64,000 nucleotides of DNA from assembly GCA_028752905.1 (NCBI GenBank), contig JAQNBH010000007.1:17663233-17727232 (forward strand). Direction: 5' to 3'. Under the pieces are notes generated by a model that worked only from the letters and a program-made list of their open reading frames with translations, ran no database searches and had not been told where the DNA came from. Position 1 is the first letter of the stretch. Each line of letters begins with the position of its first letter. Of this stretch, positions 53,164 to 64,000 are shown piece by piece. The stretch comes from Cladorhizidae sp. MBARI D1340-BT2. Lineage: Eukaryota > Porifera > Demospongiae > Poecilosclerida > Cladorhizidae. Both the position numbers and the translations under genes were made by a program.

Positions 53164-53751
53164 CTCATTACCTACCATTATAAATTTTCAACAAATTTGA
53201 CCCTTTCCTTAAAAATGGCTATATCTTTGAAACCAAAGGGAATTAGGGAATTAGTATAGGCAATATATATATCATATGATACTGCATGATCTAAACTTTA
53301 CATTTCTTACATTATAGTTACCATAGCAATGATAAATATCGCATAACTTTGACCACATTTTGAAAGAGCATGGAGTCTTGAGTAGCAGGTTCAGCATCTT
53401 CTTGAACAAAGCTAGAGTCCAGTAAGTGAGAAGCAACTTCTGCTACTCCCAGAGAGGCACTTCTCGATCTCCGTCCACGCTTTCTTTCTGTTCAAATTCA
53501 CTCCACTCCTCGTCACTCTCCAGGAAGACTATCACTTCTTTAGCCGTGAAAGTATTCCTAGCCATTTTACTCGAGAATCTTATAGACTAATCATAGACAA
53601 AACTCGATATCAAAATGAACTTTAGACTGTAAGCTATCTAATTATATGTGAAACATTTTCCTATGATAAAAACAGCATCGTTTTCAAAAACTCTTGTTGC
53701 AGTAGGGTACTTTTGACTACTTTTGACCCCCCCCCCCAGGTAAGTAATGAG
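53164..53751 (-). mobile_element. piggyBac-like element, internally deleted (copy 2)
   Basis: TTAA at 53160-53163 and 53752-53755 flank inverted ends ctcattacctacc and ggtaagtaatgag (12 of 13 match). On the minus strand a 40-codon frame at 53565-53443 begins MARNTFTAKEVIVFLESDEE, acidic and similar in style to piggyBac transposase N-termini, then stops. The catalytic domain is missing. Its TIRs differ from copy 1, so it belongs to another subfamily. Confidence 0.75.
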
Positions 53752-53819
53752 TTAAATATAATTATTTAAATTAAATACAGTGTATTGCATGGGCTTATCT
53801 AAACGGAACCGATACAAGA

Positions 53820-56800
53820 ATTTACCCACGTAGACCACAAACATTTAGAGCCTTTATAATTATAATGCAAAAAGGAATACATAAAAGGTAAAAGGTCCTC
53901 ATAATATTTTTTTTTTTAACCTGGTAAATTTTTTTTTTTTGACAAAGTTAAATTTAAAAAAATTGTTTGTTTCCTCAATAAATATCAAGTGTCTTTTGAG
54001 AAATATAAAGAGTGGAAATTTCTTTTTTTTCCCCCTCCAAAGATGGTTGTTGTTTGGCCAAGTTTCAAGTAAAGTACTTCAGTCGTCATACCAGAACTAA
54101 TCAATTATCAGAGCTGATGCTTTTTTTAAAACATGTCTATTACTTAAGTAGAATACACAAGAACAACAAAAGAGGGGTTTTTTAAATTTCAAAACAAACG
54201 TGAGTTGTCAAGACAAGTGTCCCACGTATATAGACCACAACTAGTTATACTACAGTTTACTGTTTTAATTGTATACATTCAACCACCTTGTATCATATAT
54301 ATATATAATGTGGTAAGGAGGTATCTAACAGCTTGTGGTCTCCACTGGCACAGTTCCCTTTTTGGTATATAAGTCAATCCAATATAGTATATTGTTCTTG
54401 CACATATTTGTCAGATTTCCCCCCCCTCTTGCCTGAGTTGCAAGTTGACTTGTGTTTAGTACCAGAAGACTCCAAGCAAGACAGCAATATTTTTTTCATA
54501 TTATGGAGCAAGCCATTGGTGAGATCATGGCAGCTGAGATTTGTCCATTTAGCTCAAGTGCTGCATTATAAGACAAATAGTCGACCATTCGGTTAATTTA
54601 CTGAGAGTGTTCTTCTTCATTTTGCAATGTTTTCTTGTGCAACTGATAGCTAGTCCTGTAAGAGGCTGTAGTTGATCCTCTACCAAGAGTCTGACTGTAA
54701 TAACAACAACAATATCAACAACAAGGTATGGTATATGCTGACTAGTACAGTAAGATGAAAAAAAGTTGGCTAAAAGGATGCCCCAATGTTGGCTTGAATG
54801 TTCTTATCAGCTGTTTGGGTTGCAGAGTTTTCTCCTTGAGGCAGCTGTAGCTGATCTTCTGCATAGGAGCTGACTCTACTAGTAAAACAACAGCAGTAAC
54901 AAGTCATGGTGTGTGTAACTGATGCTTATTGTGAGAAACTGACCAGCTGCTCAACTACTATACCATTTCATAAATATATAGACAACCAGAAACGAGAACA
55001 AAACTGTTTTTCCCCCTTTTCTTATTTACAAATGGATTGACCGGAAACAAGACTACCCGTGTACGCAGACCACAACCAGTTATCTGATCCTTGTAAGAAT
55101 TATGGTGTAGGGTGATGTCATTGCTTTATATAGGGAGTATACTTGATGCCTGTTTAAGCTGCACAGTGAGGATGAGTTTTTTAAAGTTTTTATTATTATC
55201 CACCATTGCTAAACCGATATGGCGAGTGGTACCCCTCATTGAGGGAAGGAAATGACTGCCCATCACCTGGAGCATGTCTGATCCTCCAGCTCAGAATCTT
55301 TCGAAACAGAGTAATGGTATTGGTCCAACACCACCAAACAAAACATCTGCTATATATTAGTTTTCTTGTGCAGCTGTTTCCAAGTCCTTGAAGGCTTTAA
55401 CAGACTCTATGTGGTTACAGTTCTAAATAGCAACAATATTAAAATTAAAATCACCATCTCAATAATCAACTTCAATTTTTTTGTACTTTCGGCTGACTCC
55501 ATAAAAAATACTGTAGACAATTAGCTCTTTTTCTTCATCAGGGCCATGAAAAATTAAGAACTCGATACATATTCTTAGTCATTTGTATATAATGCTTTTC
55601 ACACCAAGTACATGGATGACCTGTCTGGATGCTTGTGTATATATACAAGCATAGGCAGACAGGTAACGATTGATTGGCTTCATGTTCATCAATTGAGACC
55701 CAGCAATCGGGTAGCTTCATCTCAATTTAAGCATCGATGCTTAGGTGTGAGATGGATGTCTATCACCTCCTTCACAACCAACTCCCTCCATTTGCTGGCA
55801 ATGAATGTCAACCTCTCAGGACTCTTCCCCATGCTGGGGGTACCATGTATGCTGCTGTCAGACATTGACTCCTATATGTATGATAAAGATTATTACTCCG
55901 TGAACGACCAGGAAGCCTTCAGAGTCGAATACGGGAGTATACTGATTGGTTGAACAAGTCGCATGGTAAAAAGAGTAACTATGAGAAACGGAGGAGTTTT
56001 AGCGAGAGAACAGAGATAAGACGTATAGCGTAAACTGAGCTTATTGCTAGTTAAGTTTTGAGACATACATATTGGTTCCTAGCCCTAGCCCCTAGCCCTA
56101 GCCCTAGCCCTAGCCTTTGAGACTAGTGTATGATTATTTAGCACTATTTATTTATGTTTATATTGTTAAAGTATTTAAACCTACTACAGCTCTTAATTAT
56201 ATATACTCTTCGTGAGTGGGAGACAGCAGGAAAGGCTTAGACAGAGTTTTGTTGTTTAGGCGTCGCAGGATACTAGACTACTTAGAGATAGTAGAAGTAT
56301 TTGCCTGACAGCTGCTGACCTTCCAAGTTCTTTCCTTCCTGCACGCATCCTTATGATCTTTGAACCAGTTTCCCTAACCTCCCACCAAAGTACACGTTCT
56401 CCCAAGTGCAGGGAATTCTATGACCCTGGTAAGCTGAGATTTTAAAGCCATGTTTAAAAAATAACCCGACATTAATTTAAAAAAATGTAAGCATGTCTAT
56501 GTCCTCACTTAGGACTGCCACATATGAATGATGATTTAAGGTGGGCTCACTCGACTCTCTTCCATTTCTTTGTCTTCTCCCCTCCCTTCCCCAGGCATCT
56601 CCTTCAAAGCAGAGCCAATAAAGTGCAGTGGGTAGCCATTATTTGAAACACTCAGCGAAGGTGGTCAGTCTCCATCTTCAGTTCACCTTGTGTTGTGGTT
56701 GCTCTTCCGGCTCTGACATAAAGGTTCTGATGATCCCTCTCCTGACATAAACTGAACAGTGTTAACCATCCTCTCCTCTCCTGTGAAGTGTCAAGAAAGA

Positions 56801-57700
56801 CAGCTGGACATCCTTGTCTAATTTCATGGTGGACTTGATGGTGGACCAGATGCTGTTCAGATATGGTGCATGGTAATTTTGGTGTAGTGGACAACATGGT
56901 GGGTACAGTCTTCAATAGCAACAAGACTTGCCATGTGGTCATATGTCTAATGGACAACAAGAATAAACAAGTTTAGAAAAAGTATCCAAGTGTGGAGACT
57001 TGGAAGCTCTCACTCAGTCCTCTGCCCCTCATAGAAACAACAAAACAAATAAATAAATAAACAAATAAAACAAATTGAAAAACAAAAATATTTTTATCTA
57101 AAAAACTAATCGACTTGTCTCGTCAAAAAAAAGGAAACAAGATTGGATCCGTGTAGACCACAACCAGTTAGATGTCCCTATATTTGACTAGTTTTGATCG
57201 CTGCATATATTTTTTAATTGATCTACATTGGTACAGTCTTGTATTATACAACTCGATGCTGTTTTTAATTTTTTTTTTGTTCCTGTGTATATATCTCTAT
57301 CTTTTCCCCCCTGCATAAATTGCATACAAAGGTTCATTCATAAAAAATATATATTGTGTTAACAGAAGACTCTAAATGTGCAATTGCATGTGCCCATGGC
57401 TATATACTCTGTTTCTTGACCATGGTTAATATGTGTGGCTAGCAGTATTTGTCTATGACACAATGAAGCTAGCTCATTTGCTGTCATCACATGCTGTTTG
57501 ATGACCAGAATTTGGTCAAGATATCCTCCACAAGACTTCGGCTCAGGATGAATGACCCGTGCTCAGTCCTGCTGAGGTCTCACTTTGGTGGAACTGTTAC
57601 TAAGTCTTTGAAAGAGGTTGTAGTTGACCCTACATAGGTACAGCAACTAGACATGGCCTATGCTGATATGTGTGGTGTTCAACAGCAATAAAGCTCCAAG
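53820..57700. repeat. Old diverged segmental duplication, non-coding
   Basis: The motif tagaccacaa(c)cagtta recurs at 53831, 54231, 55068 and 57154. Between the copies at 54231 and 57154 further landmarks stay in the same order: ccttgtat (54285/57236), tttccccc (54418/57302), gaagactc (54466/57366) and gtagttga (54670/57615). Partial additional copies lie near 54840 and 55370. No conserved reading frame accompanies the repeats. Confidence 0.5.
56075..56120. repeat. Short (CCCTAG)n tract
   Basis: About seven hexamers ccctag. Similar tracts lie at 2850-3165 and 6340-6400. Confidence 0.9.
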
Positions 57701-58439
57701 TTGGACTTCGTACAACTCCACGTAATCCTCCACTGCTCAACTTTTTTAAACTTTTTTTCTTCTTTTTTTAAAAATTTGCTTGTATCAAAAGTTAATAAAG
57801 TGAGATGATCCATCAACATCAGGAGCTCAGGTGGGGAGCCGGTTCTTCCAGAGAGACGGGTTCCATGTCATAGGGTTATGGCTAACCTCTGAAACAGGTG
57901 CTGAGTTGTTTCAGATGAAATGCCTAGCCTCTGACCCTGCCGCCATTCAAACTCCCAGGGATTTAAGGTAAAGGGTACCCCACCTGAGCAAAAGGCCTCT
58001 GCATGAGAGATCATTTCCCTCTCATAGCCCACGGAGAGAGCATGACCCTGGGTGATGGCCTACCATTCTAGGGTCCACCTTTGGAAAGTAGATATCACAG
58101 CGACATCTAAAAGTGTTTGCGTGGTGCAGGAACCATGAATCAGGGTAGCCATTTCCTTCCGGTGCACCAAGGCAGCTGAATGAGCAGCTGAAAAAAGTGC
58201 ATCCTGGACAGTCATGCCGGAGGATGTAGTCCCCGTTACCCACACACACCCCTTGGTGGTTACCAAGGGGGGGGGGGGGGGTCATCCACAGCTTGGAATA
58301 TGGGGCATAGTATATTCTCCTCCATCATCGGCAACCCCAGCCAGTATTGGAGGCACAGACGGAACTCCCTGTCACGGAGATGAGACCAACAACTTGGCAA
58401 GGGACTACATTTAACCAGTCTTGGAATGGGGAATGGAGG
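57701..58439. other. Intergenic sequence
   Basis: Contains a poly-G tract at 58266-58281. Open frames on both strands lack domains. Confidence 0.45.
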
Positions 58440-58520
58440 TGGAGAGAGCCAAAGCCCTAGATCGCGAGTCCTGTGCCCTATCCAAAAAGTTGCCAGATCA
58501 ATGGTATGAGAGAGGGACTA
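58440..58520 (-). mobile_element. tRNA-like SINE fragment
   Basis: On the minus strand tggcaactttttggataggg followed by cacaggactcgcgatctagg resembles the D-arm to anticodon-arm part of a tRNA-derived SINE (TGGC..AGTGGTTAGGGC-ACTGGACTC..GATC). Box B is degenerate. Not an intact tRNA. Confidence 0.4.
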
Positions 58521-58822
58521 GGTTCATCCCCCCCCTCCTCCCTTTATTGGTACATCAGGCACGCATCGCTGCACCTGTCCCACGCCTTTGTAACCACACC
58601 CACTCAATGCCTGTATCGGCTAAAACTTCTTTGCTACTGCTACGGCCTACAGCATCTTGTTGCTCAACTTGGGAGGATTTTTTTTGTGGTTCTTGGTTAT
58701 TTAATAGGAGCAAGCAAGAAAATACCCCTTCTGTGGGTGATTCAGAATAAGATCTTTCTGCCGAACAAGTGTGTTACCTTGACTCAGTACAGTGCCTTTG
58801 TGATTTTATCCCCTTCCCTGCA

Positions 58823-59202
58823 GTTGTCATGGTGCATACCTATTTTCATGGGAGAGGGACGGGAAAATTCCAGATGGTGAGAATAGCCTGGTTTTATGTG
58901 CAGCAGAATGTGGTGCTTCTAATAGTGCAAGTAATGACAGATTTCTTGCTTTACCTAACATTGATTTGCAGAATCACATGATAGCTCTAGGGGAATTCCA
59001 CTGCAGGTTCTCGACAATGGACTCATTGACTATATGCATTACTAAATCCTCCCCCCCTCTCCTCTCCCACAAGATTGGTATTAGCAAGTACACTCGGTCA
59101 AGGTTGAAAGAGACTCTTCGTGGCTTGTCTGCTGGCATTTGTTTACAGTTTACAGGATGTGTTTCAACATTGCTACTTTCAATATCACTTTATATCAGTT
59201 AA
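58823..59202 (+). other. Unassigned open frame after a good splice-acceptor sequence
   Basis: A ~126-codon plus-strand frame without its own ATG follows ccccttccctgcag| and runs to TAA at 59200. It has mixed composition (SLVLCAAECGASNSASNDRF...). A dispersed-repeat origin or a terminal exon of an unknown gene are both possible. I do not recognise any domain. Confidence 0.25.
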
Positions 59203-59374
59203 AACTTTCCTCATTTCCTATAAACATCAGCACTCCTTTATGAAGTTCATATTCGCTCTCTTGGACCATCTAGAAATTGCTAGCTGCCCTGGAGTTTATA
59301 ACACTCTTGTCTAAATAATTTAGCCAAGACAATAGCTAGAGCTATCAGTAACTACAGTGTTGTAGGTTGAAACA

Positions 59375-59755
59375 TACAACATAACAAGGGAGGGGTTAAT
59401 AATAGCATCATACAAAGCATAACAAGGGGTTAATAATAGCATCATACAAAGCATAGCAAGTGTTAATAATAGCAATATACAACACCATAACAGCACATAC
59501 AAAGCATAACAAGGGGTTAATAATAGCAATATACAACAGCATAACAAGGGGTTAATAATAGCATCATACAAATCATAACAAGGGGTTAATAATAGTTCAA
59601 CAGCATAACAAGGGGTTAATAATAGCATCATACAAAGCATAACAAGGGGTTAATAATAGCAATATACAACAGCATAACAAGGGGTTAATAATAGCACATA
59701 AATAGCATAACAAGGGGTTAATAATAGCAATATACGACAGCATAACAAGGTGTAA
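59375..59755. repeat. ~35-bp minisatellite, about 11 copies
   Basis: Units of aacaaggggttaataatagc followed by aatatacaacagcat or atcatacaaagcat, so two unit types intermix. It lies downstream of HIBCH. Confidence 0.95.
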
Positions 59756-60144
59756 GATACATACTTCAATATATTGAACACTGCACAAACATGCACATGG
59801 CATGGCTTGAAGGAACATGCCTCGTCTGCCCAACGTAGACGAGCTAAACCCGAGCACACCCCTCCATGCATGGAATCAACACCACCCACATGAAGCCAGC
59901 ATATGTAGAGAGCACCTGTAAACTGAAAGTCCCGCACTAAGTGAGATAGTTCACACTGGCACGCTTTAGTCCTGCCATTTTTCATAACACACACGTGATA
60001 TTATAAACACATTTGCCAGTGCAGTTTCAAACTTATACTTTCAACAATAACAACAATAATAATATCAACAACATCCACAACCTGATCCACAACCTGATGC
60101 TACACAACCTCTTGTAAATAATTTTTTAAACGAGCTCTGGAAAA

Positions 60145-60150
60145 TTTATT
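60145..60150 (-). terminator. Poly(A) signal AATAAA for HIBCH
   Basis: AATAAA on the minus strand, 122 nt after the HIBCH stop codon. It is the nearest canonical signal. Confidence 0.5.
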
Positions 60151-60272
60151 TTCGTTCCATTTCAGCACACGCAGACCCAATGATGATGGGAACACCATCA
60201 CCAATCCCGAGTAGCAGAAAACTTGAGTAGTGCGTTAACAATGATTGCATAGTCAAGAGGGTTCTTCAGACA

Positions 60273-63200
60273 TTAATCAAGTTCCAACTCTTCAGAACGA
60301 GGGGCAAAGTGTCCAAGAACCATGGAGGGTGTGACCTCTTCCAGCGTGGCTGGGTTCCACTTGGGCTTGTTGTCCTTGTCCACTAGGATAGCTCGGACAC
60401 CTTCGTGGAAGTCGTGGCCAGCCTGTGTGAGGAGCAGAGAAAGGCACATCATGCGGCAGTCGAGTAATTTCAAAGGCCACTCAACTTTGATTGTGGCATA
60501 ATTCTGGCATTACATCATCGTAATGATGATGTCATCATTATTGTACAAATCACTATGGGATTAGGGCAGTGGCTAGAGCCAGAGTTAGGGGCAGGACAGT
60601 GGCTAGGGTAGGGTGGAGAGTGGCTAGGGTTAAGGGAGGGCAGTGGCCAGGGCCAGGGCCAGGGCAGTGACTAGGGTTAGAGCCAGAGTTAGGGGCAGGG
60701 CAGTGGCTAGGGTTAGGGCCAGGGCAGTGGCTAGAGTTAGGGCCAGGGCAGTGGCTAGGGTTAGGGCAGTGGCTAGGGTTAGGGCCAGGGCAGTGGCTAG
60801 GGCCAGGGCAGTGGCTAGGGCCAGGGCAGTGGCTAGAGTTAGGGCAGTGGCTAGAGTTAGGGGCAGTGGCTAGAGTTAGGGGCAGTGGCTAGAGTTAGGG
60901 GCAGTGGCTAGAGTTAGGGGCAGTGGCTAGAGTTAGGGCCAGGGCAGTGGCCAGGGTTAGGTCCAGGACTGTGGCTAGAGTTAGGTCCAGGACTGTGGCT
61001 AGAGTTAGGTCCAGGACTGTGGCTAGAGTTAGCCATGGCATTGGCTAGGGTTGGGGCCAGGGAAGTGGCTAGGGTTAGGTCCAGGACTGTGGCTAGAGTT
61101 AGGGCCAGGGTAGTGGGTAGGGTTAGGGCCAGGGCAGTGAATAAGGTTAAGACCAGAACTAGGGCCATGGCATTGGCTAGGGTTAGGGCCAGGGCAGTGG
61201 CTAGGGTTAGGGCCAGGGCAGTGGCTAGGGTTAGGGCCAGGGCAGTGGCTAGGGTTAGGGCCATGGCAGTGGCTAGGGCCAGGGCAATGGCTAGGGTGAG
61301 GGCCAGGGCAATGGCTAGGGTGAGGGCCAGGGCAGTGGCTAGGGTTAGGGCCAGGGCAGTGGCTAGGGTTAGGGCCAGGGCAGTGGCTAGGGTTAGGGCC
61401 AGGGCAGTGGCTAGGGTTAGGGCCAGGGCAGTGGCTAGGGTTAGGGCCAGGGCAGTGGCTAGAGTTAGGGCCAGGGCAGTGGCTAGAGTTAGGGCCAGGG
61501 CAATGGCTAGGGTTAGGGCAGTGGCTAGAGTTAGGGCCAGGGCTGAGGTTAGGGTTAAGGCCAGGGCTGAGGTTAGGGTTAAACTAATATTTTCGAAGTG
61601 CTTGTACACCTAATATAGTGGCTGGGTCATCCTTGGTGGCATACATGTCTACATACAGGGCTAGGGCACCTCCGTGAAGCTCAGAGAAACAGGGAGAGTA
61701 TCACCGGTACCTGGTGGTACTACACATACACTTACAGGAGAGTGCAATGGGTTCAAGTGAGGAACTAACATGAAAGGGGAAAAGCTATTATTATTTTAGG
61801 GGGGGGGGGGGGGGGAGTTAGTAGAGAAAAGGTGGGGTGGTTGGGAGGGTTGGAAGAAAGGTTCGGTGAGAGGGAAAGGAGGAGAAGAGGTTGGTTGGTA
61901 GGGAGAATGCATTGTACTGTATAAGTGCTGTATTTAGGGGTGACAATTTAGGGGCGACATAAAAGGAAATCGTCTCCCTGAGTTCCCCGAGTTCCCTGTT
62001 TGAAATCTATCTGGTGAGGGTTGAATTCACTACCAAAAAATACCATCAAATACAAAATAATCCAATTATGTAGTAGCTTACCCAAATACTGCACACACAT
62101 GTGGTAGCATACTGCACACACATGTGGTAGCTTACCCAAATACTGCACATACATGTGGTAGCTAACCCAAATACTGCAAACACATGTGGTAGCTTACCTA
62201 AATACTGCACACACATGTGGTAGCTTACCTAAATACTGCACATACATGTGGTAGCTTATCCAAATACTGCACATACATGTGGTAGCTTACCCAAATACTG
62301 CACACACATGTGGTAGCTTACCCAAATACTGCAAACACATGTGGTAGCTCACACAAATACTGCACACACATGTGGTAGCTTACCCAAATACTGCACATAC
62401 ATGTGGTAGCTTACCCAAATACTGCACACACATGTGGTAGCTTACCCAAATACTGTACACACACGTGGTAGCTCAGTCAAATACTGCACATACATGTGGT
62501 AGCTTACCCAAATACTGCACACACATGTGGTAGCTTACCCAAATACTGCACATACATGTGGTAGCTTACCCAAATACTGCAAACACATGTGGTAGATCAC
62601 CAAATACTGCACACACATGTGGTAGCTTACCCAAATACTGCACATACATGTGGTAGCTTACCCAAATACTGCACACACATGTGGTAGCTTACCCAAATAC
62701 TGCACATACATGTGGTACATGACCTTACCATGCACGCCAGGCTCATCCGGTACTCCATCCTGAAGCAATCAGCAAAGGACATCTTGGCACCCTCTGTCAG
62801 CTGGTGGTGGGTGATCTTCATCGAAGTGGGAGACTACGCAGCAACATGTTGTTCAAAGAAGAGACACCAGGTAGGCAGTGGAGACAAAATCAAATGCACT
62901 CACCATTTTCAAGAGAATCTGTAACAATGAACGGGACCGAGTGACATAGAGGACATGCATGTATGTATATTAGGTCAATAATCTGCTCATGAGATGTCAA
63001 ATAAGCTAGACATCTTTTATCATATACTGAAGAATGGCTCGTCCCCTCCACAAAGAAAACAACAACAATAACAACAACAACTCTTAACAAATTGACTGCC
63101 AAAGTGCCCACAAGTAGGACACTATGCACAAAACTACTATAGGACACTGTGCACAAAACTACTGTAGGATATACTGTGCAACAAAACCATCTGTTCACAT

Positions 63201-63456
63201 GCTACAGTTCTGTTTTTTTTTGGTATATACTTAATTAAAAAGAAAGTTTGCTGATCGCAACAGCCAGGATGTTTCCTGTTTCTGGAAGATCTTCCGCTGA
63301 GGAAAGCTGCACAAGCAGAGAAAGGAGGTGCTCCAGGATACTTTTTTCTTTCCCCCAGTAATGTACACAAAACGCAATGAGCTTTTGTTGGCTAACCTCC
63401 TCAAGATGAAGCTTTTTGGGGCTTTCCTCCTCAATGGAGTCAACTGTTATACCAAA
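60273..63456 (-). CDS. HIBCH: HIBCH, 3-hydroxyisobutyryl-CoA hydrolase, 3' exons (partial)
   Basis: Minus-strand exons: 63456-63397 (20 codons, tentative), 62918-62904 (15-nt microexon, ILLKM), 62833-62729 (35 codons) and 60422-60273 (49 codons and TAA). All are in phase 0 with GT-AG borders. The last two are secure: [31 protein letters not shown], then [17 protein letters not shown] and [13 protein letters not shown]. These match the C-terminus of HIBCH ([40 protein letters not shown]). The enzyme hydrolyses 3-hydroxyisobutyryl-CoA in mitochondria, a valine-degradation step; its crotonase catalytic core would lie beyond the right edge. The first two exons rest on collinearity: TVDSI, ESP and ILLKM fall where relatives have TVEQI, GSP and ILSKM. 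Introns are 478, 70 and 2306 bp; the last holds two minisatellites. Confidence 0.85.
60560..61585. repeat. 24-bp minisatellite containing TTAGGG
   Basis: About 42 units of 24 bp, gttagggccagggcagtggc plus taggg-type joints, in the last HIBCH intron. Each complete unit contains agggttaggg, so the array is telomere-repeat-like on the plus strand. The left part is more degenerate. Confidence 0.97.
61586..62084. other. HIBCH intron spacer
   Basis: Contains a poly-G run at 61800-61816. No gene seen. Confidence 0.5.
62085..62728. repeat. 31-bp minisatellite abutting the HIBCH splice donor
   Basis: About 20 units of 31 bp: tgtggtagcttacccaaata followed by ctgcacacaca. On the gene's sense strand each unit reads gtgtgcagtatttgggtaag, then ctaccacat, so it contains ggtaag. 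The array ends directly at the donor of the 35-codon exon, whose intron starts gtaaggtcatgtaccacatg; repeat units read gtaagctaccacatg. Confidence 0.96.
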
Positions 63457-63479
63457 CTGCAGCTAATTATGTTTGCAAA

Positions 63480-63512
63480 AATTCTTGGGGGGGGGGGGGG
63501 GGGGGGGGTTTA
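63480..63512. repeat. Poly-G tract (poly-C on HIBCH sense strand)
   Basis: A run of about 24 G. On the minus strand it gives a pyrimidine tract 20-50 nt before the tentative exon at 63456. Confidence 0.9.
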
Positions 63513-63871
63513 AAAATATAAATTTTATAATTATAGAAAACCACAATTAAGGTTGTCAATTGGAAAGGTTGCTTTAAATTAGTAATAATCTCACAGCAAG
63601 TCTGTTAGGTAAAGTAATAAAATCTAAAGAGACAATGCCAGCCATTCTTGTAAGCATGAACAGCAGCTAGTTTTCACATGTATAATAGTGGCGGGGCATG
63701 GGGTGCTCAACTACCAAGCAGTTATGTTCCAGGAAGGAAGTGGTGTGCTTAAAAACAACACACAAAAAACACTTTCAGATGAGAGAGAAATAGGAGGAAA
63801 AAAGAGCTGACAATTGGACATCAGAAATGATGTGAGTCCAGACTTTGGATGCCTGCAGCGTGTGCACATAC

Positions 63872-64000
63872 TTGATTTATGCAGCTGATAGAATACTGCA
63901 CACAATGCATAGTCTGTGTGCTAGCCAAGAGGATGGGAGTGGCTTGGAGTGCTGCTTGGACATCAAGTCCTTGATGAACGGCTGCAACACTTCCAACAAG
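63872..64000 (-). other. Possible further HIBCH exon cut by the window edge
   Basis: The minus strand is open from 64000 to a good donor at 63871 (aaatcaa|gtatgt) in phase 0, ending in SISCINQ. That could join the next exon (FGITVDSI) as relatives have IN-x-CF. The upstream residues do not resemble HIBCH, and another frame (LEVLQPFIKDLM) is also open, so this is weak. Confidence 0.25.

Noticed and set aside
56652..56960. 102-codon minus-strand frame
   Set aside because: Lies in the diverged duplicated region, no recognisable domain, no splice or start support.

Overview
This window looks like nuclear DNA of an invertebrate animal. Its genes are split by spliceosomal GT-AG introns, its conserved proteins are metazoan in type, and it carries decayed piggyBac, PIF/Harbinger, hAT and LINE sequences. 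Several introns are only 56-70 bp long while others run to 3-13 kb. That pattern, with an intact sugar-lactone-oxidase-type gene, would fit a sponge or another early-branching invertebrate, but the sequence alone does not settle the species.

Four genes can be reconstructed exon by exon. (1) A ZNF830-type zinc-finger/coiled-coil protein on the minus strand, exons at 13704-13592, 7409-7091 and 3940-3664, running off the left edge. (2) SDHAF3, the LYR-motif assembly factor for succinate dehydrogenase, on the plus strand, exons 13958-14149 and 15583-15756, complete. It shares a 253-bp divergent promoter region with ZNF830. (3) A complete eight-exon FAD-linked sugar-lactone oxidase (L-gulonolactone oxidase / D-arabinono-lactone oxidase superfamily) on the minus strand, 47859-20216. 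It encodes 467 aa with a signal peptide. (4) The 3' end of HIBCH (3-hydroxyisobutyryl-CoA hydrolase, valine catabolism) on the minus strand, 63456-60273, running off the right edge. SDHAF3 and the oxidase are convergent.

Most of the remaining DNA is tandem repeat. More than twenty minisatellite arrays (units 17-68 bp, up to about 3.7 kb each) fill the introns and intergenic gaps. They explain nearly all of the long periodic open frames, which are not genes. Mobile-element remnants include two short piggyBac-like elements with matching TIRs and TTAA flanks, a PIF/Harbinger element with TTA flanks and a MADF-domain fragment, a truncated second Harbinger copy, two hAT transposase remnants, a LINE 3' end, foldback elements and tRNA-like SINE fragments.

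Layout: 1-3.6 kb arrays and a SINE; 3.66-13.7 kb ZNF830 with repeat-filled introns; 13.7-15.8 kb promoter and SDHAF3; 15.8-20.2 kb arrays; 20.2-47.9 kb oxidase gene with most of the transposon debris; 47.9-60.2 kb mostly non-coding, with hAT, piggyBac and an old segmental duplication; 60.3-64 kb HIBCH.

The most interesting pattern is that some arrays appear seeded from functional sequence: the 3' splice site of SDHAF3, the 5' splice site of HIBCH, and a tRNA D-arm/box A. I did not find a convincing new multi-gene system.
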